From NCBI GenBank assembly GCA_043782485.1, contig JAYWAL010000026.1, forward strand, positions 1-45,504: DNA of 45,504 nt, written 5' to 3'. The stretch is from JANXUC01 sp043782485. Its GTDB lineage: Bacteria > Acidobacteriota > Terriglobia > Terriglobales > Acidobacteriaceae. The notes beneath the pieces were generated by a model. The model saw nothing but the letters and a program-made list of their open reading frames with translations. It had not been told where the DNA came from and did not search any database. This document shows, in pieces, positions 1 to 8,546 of the stretch; position 1 is the stretch's first letter, and every line of letters starts with the position of its first letter. The position numbers and the translations under genes were made by a program.

Positions 1-1
1 G

Positions 2-943
2 GAGTCGGGCAGGGAATTCAAGGCCATCTCCAAGGTGGTCATCAACGCGACGGGCGCTTTCACCGACGCACTTCGGCAAAAAGCCGAGCCCGCAGTCGAA
101 CCAATGATCGTCCCCAGCCAGGGCATCCATCTGGTTTTCAACGCCAGCTTCCTGCAAGGCAACAGCGCCATCCTGGTGCCGCACACCAGCGACGGGCGCG
201 TGTTATTCGCCATTCCTTGGCACGGCCATACCTTAGTTGGAACAACCGATACTCCCGTTGCGACGGCAACGCTCGAGCCGATTGCCCTGGAGGAAGAGAT
301 TGAATTCGTTTTAACGACCGCGGGTCAGTACATGACCAAAGCGCCGACGCGGGCGGATGTGCTCAGCGTATTCGCCGGAATTCGGCCGCTGGTGCGCGCT
401 CCTGGTGCCACCAACACGGCGGCCCTGGCGCGCGACCATGTAATCCACATCGACCGCTCCGGGTTGGTGACCATTTGCGGCGGCAAGTGGACCACCTACC
501 GGCACATGGCCGAAGACTGCGTGGATCAGGCGGCAATGCTGGCTCAGTTGCCGGAAAAGCCCTGCGTCACCCACCATCTGAATATTCATGGGTTCCACGG
601 TGCGGCGCAGCAGTTTGGCGATCTAGCCATCTATGGGTCCGATGCCTACGAGATTCGCAAGCTGATCGAAGCCGACCCCAAGCTGGGCGAGAAGCTGCAT
701 CCAGAATTGCCGAACGTGAAAGCGGAAGTGGTTTGGGGTGTGCGTAACGAAATGGCTCGCAGCGTGGAAGATGCGCTGGCGAGACGCACGCGAGCGCTGT
801 TCTTGAATGCACGCGCTGCGCTGGCGATGGCTCCAGCGGTGAGCGAGTTGATGGCTAGGGAGCTTGGATGGAATGCGGCGGAGCAGGAGAAACAGTTGAC
901 GGCATTCCGCGAAATGGCCGCGCATTACGTTCTCTCGGCGTAA
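2..943 (+). CDS. glpD: Glycerol-3-phosphate dehydrogenase, FAD-dependent (C-terminal part)
   Basis: Oxidises sn-glycerol-3-phosphate to dihydroxyacetone phosphate, passing electrons through FAD to the quinone pool at the inner membrane. The reading frame is open to the left window edge, so the N-terminal FAD-binding Rossmann motif is missing; about 313 residues are visible of a family normally 500-560 long. Recognisable parts are the VINATGAF segment of the FAD-binding fold, the substrate-domain stretch with PSQGIHLVF and GTTDTP, the FAGIRPL motif, the late glycine-rich GGKWTTYR motif, and the C-terminal helical DAO_C domain. A GTG at position 35 is internal and not the real start. The stop is TAA at 941-943 and the next gene begins 15 bases later in the same direction. 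Family identity is secure; the exact quinone partner is not shown. Confidence 0.93.
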   Translation, partial: ESGREFKAISKVVINATGAFTDALRQKAEPAVEPMIVPSQGIHLVFNASFLQGNSAILVPHTSDGRVLFAIPWHGHTLVGTTDTPVATATLEPIALEEEIEFVLTTAGQYMTKAPTRADVLSVFAGIRPLVRAPGATNTAALARDHVIHIDRSGLVTICGGKWTTYRHMAEDCVDQAAMLAQLPEKPCVTHHLNIHGFHGAAQQFGDLAIYGSDAYEIRKLIEADPKLGEKLHPELPNVKAEVVWGVRNEMARSVEDALARRTRALFLNARAALAMAPAVSELMARELGWNAAEQEKQLTAFREMAAHYVLSA

Positions 944-958
944 AATTCAGGTTTGTCC

Positions 959-2317
959 ATGATTTCTTCATCTTTACGGAACTTCGGCCCCGCTTTGGTC
1001 CTGTTGAGTGGGCTGACGTTCGCGCAGAATACCGCTCCTTTCCGGAGTGTGGGCTCGATCAGCGGTAGGGTGCGGACGGCGGTTGACCAGCCCGTTTCCG
1101 GAGCGGTTGTGTCGTTACGGCAAAATGGCAAGCAGACTTCGACCGAGACGACCTCGGATAGGCTGGGAGAATACTCATTTTCGCCAGTCACGCCCGGCTC
1201 GTACACGGTGACGGCCCAGAAGCCAGGATGGAAGGTTCGGAGGCCAGAAGTCGTCACTCTGACAGCTGGCGAAGACAAAAATGCAAGTATTGTCCTGGAG
1301 CCCGTCGCGGCTTCGACGTCCTCGGGTATCGAATTTGACGACAAGCCCAACTTCACGGTCGCTGGAGTAACGGATTGGAACAACGTCAGCATCCACGGCT
1401 CCGACGTAAGCACCCGCACCAGCGAGGCGCTCACGAAAGACACGCTGGCGCTCAAGTCTGGCGAAGGCGCCTCGAAAGCGGCCGCCGCAACCGATGTGTC
1501 GAAAAACCCAACGACCGCGGACGGTCACCGCAGGCTCGGTGATTTGGACGAACAATCCGGCGATTCACTCGGCGCCGTGCGGGAGTACGAGCAAGCCGTT
1601 CACCTCGATCCCAGCGAGCCAAATTATTTTGCCTGGGGAACGGAATTGCTGCTGCACCGTGCGGAGCAGCCCGCAGTTGCAGTATTCACAAAGGGCTCCA
1701 AGGCCCATCCACGATCGGCGCGATTGCTGGAGGGGCTTGGCGCTGCGCTCTCAGCCAGCGGCGCCTACGAGGAAGCGGCCCGGCATCTGTGTCAGGCTGC
1801 GGATTTGCATCCCGCCGACCCAACCCCGTATCTCTTCCTGGGCAAAGTCGAAAAGGCTGCTGAAGCGGCGTTGCCCTGTGGAGAGCCCACGCTCGCCCGA
1901 TTCGCACGCCAATCCCCCGGCAACGCCATGGCGAACTACTATAACGCCATCGCTGTTTGGAAAAAAGAACGGACACTAAAGGATGGGACGGTAAGCCAGG
2001 CCGAGCGCTTACTGGAGAAGGCCCTCAAGATCGACCCGACGCTCGGGGAAGCTTACCTGCAACTGGGAATCATCCACGCTGCGCGGGGGAAGGTTGACGA
2101 GGCCATCACCAACTATAAGAAAGCCCTGGAAGTGAGCCCGCAGCTGGGAGAGGCGCACTATCGCCTCGGGTCGGCTTACCGACGCGCTGGCAGGGAAGAG
2201 GATGCCAAGCGGGAACTTCAACTCTACGAGCAGGGTGAAAAGCTCGAAGCTGCGGCGCTGGAACGGCAGCGCAAAGAGGTGCAGCAGTTTCTGATTGTGC
2301 TCAAGGATGCGAACTAA
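959..2317 (+). CDS. Secreted TPR protein with N-terminal carboxypeptidase-regulatory (Ig-like) domain
   Basis: About 452 residues. A signal peptide (hydrophobic core ALVLLSGLTF, likely cleavage after FAQ) is followed by a beta-sandwich regulatory domain at about residues 33-105 (SGRV, PVSGAVVSL, GEYSFSPVTPGSYTV), an Ala/Thr-rich linker, and then TPR repeats to the end (for example the block containing GEAYLQLGIIHAARGKVDEAI). I chose ATG at 959 because CAGG lies 7 bases upstream; a TTG at 953 is possible but sits too close. The TPR half resembles the TPR protein at 17829-19259 (shared LLLHR, PxSARL and E-RQ-F patterns), so the two are paralogues. Likely a periplasmic protein-protein scaffold. 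It is convergent with the CRTAC1 operon. Specific function unknown. Confidence 0.82.
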   Translation: MISSSLRNFGPALVLLSGLTFAQNTAPFRSVGSISGRVRTAVDQPVSGAVVSLRQNGKQTSTETTSDRLGEYSFSPVTPGSYTVTAQKPGWKVRRPEVVTLTAGEDKNASIVLEPVAASTSSGIEFDDKPNFTVAGVTDWNNVSIHGSDVSTRTSEALTKDTLALKSGEGASKAAAATDVSKNPTTADGHRRLGDLDEQSGDSLGAVREYEQAVHLDPSEPNYFAWGTELLLHRAEQPAVAVFTKGSKAHPRSARLLEGLGAALSASGAYEEAARHLCQAADLHPADPTPYLFLGKVEKAAEAALPCGEPTLARFARQSPGNAMANYYNAIAVWKKERTLKDGTVSQAERLLEKALKIDPTLGEAYLQLGIIHAARGKVDEAITNYKKALEVSPQLGEAHYRLGSAYRRAGREEDAKRELQLYEQGEKLEAAALERQRKEVQQFLIVLKDAN

Positions 2318-2334
2318 GAATCAACTACTTAGTT
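2312..2334. terminator. Weak hairpin between convergent genes
   Basis: A 7-bp inverted repeat (AACTAAG / CTTAGTT, 9-base loop) spans the stop codons of the two convergent genes. It could act as a small bidirectional terminator, but the stem is AT-rich and the T tract is only four bases. Confidence 0.3.
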
Positions 2335-4103
2335 TTCGGCTTATGCGAGTCAATAATTCCGCTGCCCTCGCGGATCGTCAAAATCTGGTTGGCCTTGACC
2401 TGCGGAAAGCGTTCCAGCTTTTGTGTCGTAGGCCACTTCACCTCAATCAGGTCCACAGTTTCGCTTCTCCCCAAGCCAAAATGCAGACGCAAATCGCCTT
2501 GCGACATCACGCTCGAGCCGCTGTGAACTTCATCCATCTGGATGTGCTTCCCGGTGATCACACGCACACGGGCGCCGATAGCCGTGCGGTTGCACTGCGT
2601 TCCCACCAGCTTGATCTTGATCCAGTTCTGCTGGTTGCCGCCATCGTTGCGAAGCAGGGAAGGCGGGTCGTTCAGATTTAGGATCACGATGTCCATGTCG
2701 CCATCATTGTCATAATCGCCAAAGGCGGCGCCGCGGCTGGAAAAATGCTGAGTGATTCCGGGACCCATCGCGGACGAGACATCCTTGAACCTGCCATCGC
2801 CCAGATTCTTGTAAACCAGCCGCGGGTTCTTGTAGGTCTGCCCGATGCCGTGGCCCTCAATTTCCGGATAGACGTGCCCGTTGATCTGCACAATGTCCTG
2901 CCAGCCGTCATTGTCCACATCAATGAATCCGCATCCCCAGGCAACGTATTGGTTGTTGATGCCAATGCCAGACGAAAACGTAACATCGCTGAAAGTTCCG
3001 TCCCCGTTGTTGTGATAGAGGTTACAGGTGTCGTCCGCGAAGTTCGTCTTGAAGATGTCGAACCAGCCATCGCAGTCGTAGTCCGCGACGCCAACGCCCA
3101 TACCAGCCTGCTCATGCCCATTTTCGCTGTAGGCGCAGCCAGCAACGACGGCAATATCGGTAAACGTCCCGTCGTGGTTGTTATGGAACAAAATGCTTGG
3201 CTGCGAGTCCACGGCGACGTAAATGTCCGGCCAGCCGTCGTTGTCGAAGTCGTAGGAAACGGCAGTAATGGAAAATCGCGGCCCAGGCTTGAGGATCCCC
3301 GCTTTTTCCGAAACATCCGTAAACGTCCCGTCTCCGTTGTTGTGGTAAAGGACGTTCGTATCTCCGGGCATACCGCGCGGGCCGCACATCACCGGAATTC
3401 CTTTCCACTGGCACTGATCAGGCTCAGTGGGGGAAGGAGTCTTTGCGGGGTCCAGCTTGATGTAATTGCAGACGAAAAGATCAAGCCGCCCGTCGCGATC
3501 GTAATCAAGAAACGTGCAGCCCGAACCCCAGCGGACTTTCTCGTCGTAGACGCCAGCTTTGCGGGTCACATCTGTAAACGTCCCGTCGCCGTTGTTGTGG
3601 AACAAGACGTTATGTCCCCAGAAGCAGCAGAACAGGTCATCCCAGCCGTCGTTGTCGTAATCGCCCACGCAAACGCCCGTTTGCCAGCCTGTGCGTCCCA
3701 GGCCAGTTTTCTCGGTGATATCCGTAAACGTTCCGTCGCGGTTGTTCTTGTAAAGATGAGAAGTTGGAGCCTGCCCCGCTGGCCAGTCGGTGTTGAAGCG
3801 CGTTCCATTCGTCAAATAAATGTCCAGCCAGCCGTCGTTGTCATAGTCGAAAAACGCCAGCCCGCTGCCCTTGGCCTCAATGATGTATTTTTTGTGGTCC
3901 AGGCCGCCCCAGACGTTGGGCGCGGTGAGTCCGGCTTCCTTTGCCACATCCACAAACGTAACTGGAGACGCCGCAGGGTTTGTCGCTGTTGTGAGCAACG
4001 GTGTTTTCCCCCAGCGCCACAGCGGCGTGGCGAGAGCGTCCACTAGTGTGCTGCCCAGCACAACTAGAGAGGAACCGAGGAACTGCCGGCGCGGAATCTT
4101 CAT
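2325..4103 (-). CDS. CRTAC1 family protein (FG-GAP/VCBS propeller plus ASPIC/UnbV domain), Tat-type signal
   Basis: 592 residues, exported. The N-terminus has a twin-arginine-like motif (PRRQFLG) before a hydrophobic stretch. The body holds seven DxDxDG-type calcium loops (DYDNDGWLD, DYDNDGWDD, DYDRDGRLD, DFDNDGWPD, DYDCDGWFD, DVDNDGWQD, DYDNDGDMD), each followed by an NNxDGTF strand, which fits a seven-bladed integrin-like beta-propeller. The last ~90 residues match the ASPIC/UnbV domain (IGARVRV, HFGLG, VKWP). The start codon overlaps the stop of the upstream gene (ATGA), so translation is probably coupled. Members of this family are usually extracellular or surface calcium-binding proteins; no enzyme activity can be read from the sequence. 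Family call is secure, role unknown. Confidence 0.9.
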   Translation of the reverse strand: MKIPRRQFLGSSLVVLGSTLVDALATPLWRWGKTPLLTTATNPAASPVTFVDVAKEAGLTAPNVWGGLDHKKYIIEAKGSGLAFFDYDNDGWLDIYLTNGTRFNTDWPAGQAPTSHLYKNNRDGTFTDITEKTGLGRTGWQTGVCVGDYDNDGWDDLFCCFWGHNVLFHNNGDGTFTDVTRKAGVYDEKVRWGSGCTFLDYDRDGRLDLFVCNYIKLDPAKTPSPTEPDQCQWKGIPVMCGPRGMPGDTNVLYHNNGDGTFTDVSEKAGILKPGPRFSITAVSYDFDNDGWPDIYVAVDSQPSILFHNNHDGTFTDIAVVAGCAYSENGHEQAGMGVGVADYDCDGWFDIFKTNFADDTCNLYHNNGDGTFSDVTFSSGIGINNQYVAWGCGFIDVDNDGWQDIVQINGHVYPEIEGHGIGQTYKNPRLVYKNLGDGRFKDVSSAMGPGITQHFSSRGAAFGDYDNDGDMDIVILNLNDPPSLLRNDGGNQQNWIKIKLVGTQCNRTAIGARVRVITGKHIQMDEVHSGSSVMSQGDLRLHFGLGRSETVDLIEVKWPTTQKLERFPQVKANQILTIREGSGIIDSHKPKTK

Positions 4104-5875
4104 GGCTTGGCTGTAGTCGGGATTTTCGGAAAATTGCGCGGCACAATGCCCGTACCCTCTTTGATCGCAATGATCTTGTCGATGGGCAAGTTAGTCAGCT
4201 TATCGACCTGTCCGCTCGGCCAGGTAATTTCTAAAGACTCAATCTTGGTCCGCTTGCCAACGCCAAAGAGAATTCGAGGATCGCTGGCGGACATGTAGCC
4301 CATGCCGCCCTTGGACTGCTCGACGTGTGCGAATCCTTCGGAAGTGAGCTTGAGCGACGCCCCGATTCCATCGCGATTGGATTTCGTGCCGATCAACAAA
4401 ATTTCCAACCAATGATTCGCGTTGCCGCCGTCGTTGCGCAGAAGCTCGGGGAAATCGCCACGGTTGTTGATGGCGATATCAGTGTCGCCGTCGTTGTCAT
4501 AGTCGGCTGTTGCAATTCCCCGGCCAGCGATGGGCCGCACAAAGTCTGGCCCCAGTGACTCGGAAACTTTCTCGAATTGCCCCTTGCCCAGATTGCGAAA
4601 CATTAGCAGCGGCTCTTTATAAGAAACTTCGCTGTGATACAGAGCAATGTTGTCCAGCATGGCCCCGTTCAATTGCAGAATATCGTTCCATCCGTCATTG
4701 TCATAATCCAAAAACTTCATGGAAACGCCGCTCAGCAGCACAGCTTTGTTTCCAATTCCGGAACGAAATGTTTCGTCGTCAAAGGTTCCGTTCTGGTTGT
4801 TGTGGTAGAGGCGGTTCAGTTCGAAATCGAGGTGGGTGACGTAGACATCCTGCCACCCGTCTCCGTCCACGTCGGCAGCGTCAATGCCCATGCCAGCTTC
4901 ATATTTCCCATCTTCGCCAGCCGCCAGGCCGGAAAGGAACGAGACATCTTCAAACGTCCCATTTTTTTTGTTGAGGAATAGAAAATTCGGCCAGGAATCA
5001 TTGGCGATGGCAATGTCCGGCCAGCCATCATTATTAAAGTCGGCTAGCACCACGCCCATACCCTTCGATTCCGGCTTGCCCACGCCCGATGCGTCACTGA
5101 CGTCCGTGAACGTCCCATCGTGGTTGTTGTGGTAGAGCTTGGTCTTCTGCCCCTTGTAATTTCCCGGATGGCAGTACGACCGATAGCCGGGACGCCGTTC
5201 ACCGCAGTAGGCATTGTTCTTCGGAGTCCACTCGATGTAGTTGGTAACCAGCAGGTCGAGCCAGCCGTCTTTATCGTAGTCAAACCAACCAGCGCTGGTG
5301 GACCATCCGCCCACATCGCCAACGCCCGCCTTCGCGGTCACGTCCGTAAATGTTCCATTACCGTTATTATGGTAGAGAATCGCGCGCCCGTATCCGGTAA
5401 CGTACAAGTCTGGGTAGCCGTCGTTGTCGAAGTCTCCTACGGTCACGCCCTGGCCGTAAAGCCCTTCCGCGCCCACTCCGGCTTTTTCCGTGACGTCGGT
5501 AAATGTCCCGTCCCCGTTGTTGTGGTAAAGCGCCGAGCGCAGCGGATGCGGCGGCTTGTAAATATCCGTCGCGGCCGATTGCACAAAATACAAATCCATC
5601 AAGCCATCCTGGTCGTAGTCAATCCACCCCACGCCCGTGCCCATGGTCTCCAAATAATATTTCTCGTCGCTCTGCGTCGAGTCCTGAAGAAACGTGATCC
5701 CCGCGGCTTGACGGACATCGGTGAAACGAACGGCAACGCGCGAACCGGGTAGTTGCGTGGCCTGACCGGAGGGAGCCTGCTGCGACTGGGCGGCACTTGC
5801 GCTTAACGCTATAAAGATGAGCGCGCCAACCACCGCACAGCCTCGCCCTTCGCTTACGAACCGTTGTTTTGCCAT
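4100..5875 (-). CDS. CRTAC1 family protein (FG-GAP/VCBS propeller plus ASPIC/UnbV domain)
   Basis: 591 residues with a Sec-type signal peptide (ALIFIALSASAAQSQ). Seven calcium-loop repeats are visible (DYDQDGLMD, DFDNDGYPD, DYDKDGWLD, DFNNDGWPD, DVDGDGWQD, DYDNDGWND, DYDNDGDTD), alternating with HNNxDGTFTDV segments, then a C-terminal ASPIC/UnbV domain (IGASLKL, GVGKRTKIESLEITWPSG). It is clearly a paralogue of the next gene downstream, with which it shares a 4-base ATGA overlap. The two differ in export signal: this one looks Sec-dependent, the downstream one Tat-like. The gap to the upstream TPR gene is 108 bases, so it may belong to the same transcript. Probable extracellular or periplasmic calcium-stabilised binding protein. 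Confidence 0.9.
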   Translation of the reverse strand: MAKQRFVSEGRGCAVVGALIFIALSASAAQSQQAPSGQATQLPGSRVAVRFTDVRQAAGITFLQDSTQSDEKYYLETMGTGVGWIDYDQDGLMDLYFVQSAATDIYKPPHPLRSALYHNNGDGTFTDVTEKAGVGAEGLYGQGVTVGDFDNDGYPDLYVTGYGRAILYHNNGNGTFTDVTAKAGVGDVGGWSTSAGWFDYDKDGWLDLLVTNYIEWTPKNNAYCGERRPGYRSYCHPGNYKGQKTKLYHNNHDGTFTDVSDASGVGKPESKGMGVVLADFNNDGWPDIAIANDSWPNFLFLNKKNGTFEDVSFLSGLAAGEDGKYEAGMGIDAADVDGDGWQDVYVTHLDFELNRLYHNNQNGTFDDETFRSGIGNKAVLLSGVSMKFLDYDNDGWNDILQLNGAMLDNIALYHSEVSYKEPLLMFRNLGKGQFEKVSESLGPDFVRPIAGRGIATADYDNDGDTDIAINNRGDFPELLRNDGGNANHWLEILLIGTKSNRDGIGASLKLTSEGFAHVEQSKGGMGYMSASDPRILFGVGKRTKIESLEITWPSGQVDKLTNLPIDKIIAIKEGTGIVPRNFPKIPTTAKP

Positions 5876-5983
5876 GTGCGGGTTATCAGGAAGCAGTCTT
5901 GGAGTCGGAAGAAGGTCAGCCTTGCCCGAATTCTAGCATCGGGCTAGTGGCGCACTCAAACTCCCAAGCGCCTTGCGCGCACG

Positions 5984-8503
5984 TCAGAGCGTCCGATCCG
6001 CCAGCGCCAATGCGAGTTGCAAAAGTTGCTGCCTAGCTTCCATGGGCATGGGCGCGCTGGCCGACGACGCCGACGCTGGCCCCTTCGATAGCGTCGCCTC
6101 AATGCGATCCACGTCCAGAGCGCCTCCCGTATTGCTGCCCTTAAAGCGATTGAGCACCTCGCGTGCCTTTTCAATCTGCCCGGTCTGGAAATAAAACACA
6201 CCCAAGGTCGAGTAGCTGCCAATCCACTCTGGCAAAAGGTCCACGGCTTTCTCAAAGCGCTCCGCTGCCTGCGGAGTTTTTCCCTGCAAGGCCGAGACCA
6301 GCCCCGATCCCCACAACAATTTTCCCGACCCCGGCATCCGGGTCAGCCCTTTTTGCAATGTGTCCTCCGCGCCCTTCACATCGCCCTGCCGCAGCTGAAC
6401 CAGCATCAGCGAAAGGTAATTCTGATCTTTATCAGGGTTCCGCTGGATGGCGTCGCGAAAAATCTCCGCGGCCCGGGCGCTCTCGCCCAGGTGCGCCTGG
6501 ATATCTCCCAACAACGACAAAAACGTGTCGTCCTGTTGCCCAGCGGCGGATACTTTCTGTGCCGCGTCCAGCGCCTCCGCAAACGAGCCTTTCCGGAAGT
6601 ACGCATTCGCCAAATCAAACTTCACGTCATCCGAGTCCGGATTGGCTTTCAGCGCTGCCTGGAAATGCTGGATAGCGTCGTCATACAACCGGAACCGCGC
6701 CAGCAAAACGCCGATCCCGGTTTGCGTCCGAAAGTCGGTGGCGCTGATCTCATCCAGCTGCGCAATGATCTTCCGCGCATCTTCCAGTTTTCCCAGCTTT
6801 AGGTTGGCTTCCGACAGCAAATACAAATCCCGCGGCTGGTCCGGATGCTTCTGGATTTGCGCCGTCAGCTCCGTCAAATCAAGCTGCGTGCGTTCTTTGG
6901 CGTCCAGCGCCGACCGGTTATCCAGATAGTCGAACAGATGCTGGTACGGATACGGACCCGCCGAAGCATCTTTGGAGAGCGTCTGAAATACGCTCAAATC
7001 CCTCTGCGCGGCGTCCATTTGGTGAAGGCTTCTCTCCACCATCGCCAGTTTGTAGTATCCCGTGGAAGGATCGCGACTGATCTTCACATAGCGCCGCAGC
7101 AATTCCGCTGCCTGTTCCAATTTCTTATTAGTGATGCGCAAGTTCGCCAGTTCCAGCAGCGCATCGGCAAAGTCAGGATTCTCCGTCAATACCTGCTGAA
7201 ACAAAGCCTCCGCCGCCGCGTGATCCCCCTGCCGTTCCTCAATAAAGCCCAGATTGTAAAGGCAGGACACGTTGTGCTTATCCAGCTTCAGTCCGTCCTG
7301 GAAATACTTTTTCGCTTCGTCAAACCGCCCGAGATGCCGGTACGAAAGCCCAAGAAACGCATACGAGCGCGCCGCCGGATCCAATTCAATTAGCGCCTTA
7401 AACTCATCAATCGCTTTTTCAGTCTTTCCGGCCATGAAGAAGCTCTCCCCCAGCGCGGCGTGTAAGTCCGCCCGCTTCGGAGCAATCTTCAATCCAGATT
7501 CCAGTAGCGGAATTGCATCCTCAAAATAGTTCTGCGACATGCTTACCCGCGCCAGCAGAAAAATAATGTCCGGATTCTCCGGTGCCAGCTTGTGCGCCCG
7601 CACTAGAAGGTCCAGCGCATCCACCACCCGCTTCTGGTCGTTGTAGACCTGCCCTAGTAGATAGAGCGTCTCCGGGGAGTCCGGCTTCAGTTGCAGAGCC
7701 CGGTGCAGAGCCAATTCCGCCTTGCCATACTCAGCTGATCGCAGGTACGTCTGTCCCAGGTTGTACAGAATCTCAAACGTTTCCGGCTTCAGCGCATTCG
7801 CCTTTTCCAGTTCCACCTGCGCCGCGGCGTATTGTTTCTCGGAAGCCAGCAGCGTGCCCAGCGTAAAGTGTAGCTGCACATCATCCTTGCTGCCCGCCGA
7901 AAGGCTGTTCGCCAGCTTCAGTCCCTCCACCTTCCGTCCCGCCTGTAAATACGCGCGCACCAGATTGAACCGCGCCGCCGGATTCGATGCCCCCACCCGC
8001 TGGAAATGCGGAATCGCCTCCGCTGCGGCACCGCGCCCCAACAGCACCAGACCCAGATTGAAGTTCCCATCGAAATTCGTCGGATCCAGCCGCAACGCGC
8101 TGCGAAACTCCTTCTCAGCCAGCTCGAGTTTCTCTTCCGCGATGTCTAGATTGCCCAGATTATTATGGGTCCGCGCGGAATTCGCATTCAGCTTCAGCGC
8201 GCGCTCGAATGCTTCCCGCGCATGCGCTCCATCCTTGTCCCCGCTGGCCACGATTCCCAGCAGGTTGTAGCCATCCACGTTGGGACGCGCCGCCAGTCCG
8301 TCTTCCAGCTTCTTTTTAGCCTCAGCCCGCGAGCCTTGCCGCAACAGGTCTTCCGCTTCCAGAACGAATGCCGGAACCTGCGCGGCCGCCCGGCCATGGC
8401 TTCGCGCCGGAGCGGTCTGTGCGGACGACCATCCGACCGCCACGAACAAGGCCAACGCCGCCAGCCCGCGTAGCATTCCACAACATCGAGTTGCAATATC
8501 CAT
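5984..8503 (-). CDS. Large exported TPR protein
   Basis: 839 residues made almost wholly of tetratricopeptide repeats, with a signal peptide (LAALALFVAVGWSSAQ). At least fifteen helix pairs with the W/L-G-Y-A-F-A-P spacing run from about residue 45 to 790 (for example NLGLVLLGRGAAAEAIPHF, YNLGQTYLRSAEYGKAELAL). The end is Ala/Ser-rich. TPR arrays of this length bind peptides or partner proteins; no catalytic domain is present. The gene lies between two CRTAC1 genes (43 bases after the fusion gene upstream, 108 before the next), and the upstream fusion protein carries the same kind of TPRs, suggesting a shared exported complex. GGAGG occurs 14 bases before the ATG, a longer spacing than ideal. 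Confidence 0.85.
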   Translation of the reverse strand: MDIATRCCGMLRGLAALALFVAVGWSSAQTAPARSHGRAAAQVPAFVLEAEDLLRQGSRAEAKKKLEDGLAARPNVDGYNLLGIVASGDKDGAHAREAFERALKLNANSARTHNNLGNLDIAEEKLELAEKEFRSALRLDPTNFDGNFNLGLVLLGRGAAAEAIPHFQRVGASNPAARFNLVRAYLQAGRKVEGLKLANSLSAGSKDDVQLHFTLGTLLASEKQYAAAQVELEKANALKPETFEILYNLGQTYLRSAEYGKAELALHRALQLKPDSPETLYLLGQVYNDQKRVVDALDLLVRAHKLAPENPDIIFLLARVSMSQNYFEDAIPLLESGLKIAPKRADLHAALGESFFMAGKTEKAIDEFKALIELDPAARSYAFLGLSYRHLGRFDEAKKYFQDGLKLDKHNVSCLYNLGFIEERQGDHAAAEALFQQVLTENPDFADALLELANLRITNKKLEQAAELLRRYVKISRDPSTGYYKLAMVERSLHQMDAAQRDLSVFQTLSKDASAGPYPYQHLFDYLDNRSALDAKERTQLDLTELTAQIQKHPDQPRDLYLLSEANLKLGKLEDARKIIAQLDEISATDFRTQTGIGVLLARFRLYDDAIQHFQAALKANPDSDDVKFDLANAYFRKGSFAEALDAAQKVSAAGQQDDTFLSLLGDIQAHLGESARAAEIFRDAIQRNPDKDQNYLSLMLVQLRQGDVKGAEDTLQKGLTRMPGSGKLLWGSGLVSALQGKTPQAAERFEKAVDLLPEWIGSYSTLGVFYFQTGQIEKAREVLNRFKGSNTGGALDVDRIEATLSKGPASASSASAPMPMEARQQLLQLALALADRTL

Positions 8504-8546
8504 GCCTACAGTATGCCTCCGCCCACGCGCGAGTGGCGTGGGAAAC

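Noticed and set aside
2745..4046. Long open frame on the plus strand opposite the CRTAC1 gene (about 433 codons), rich in Val
   Set aside because: It is the mirror of the repetitive GAC/GAT-rich calcium loops on the minus strand; no signal peptide, domain or ribosome-binding site.
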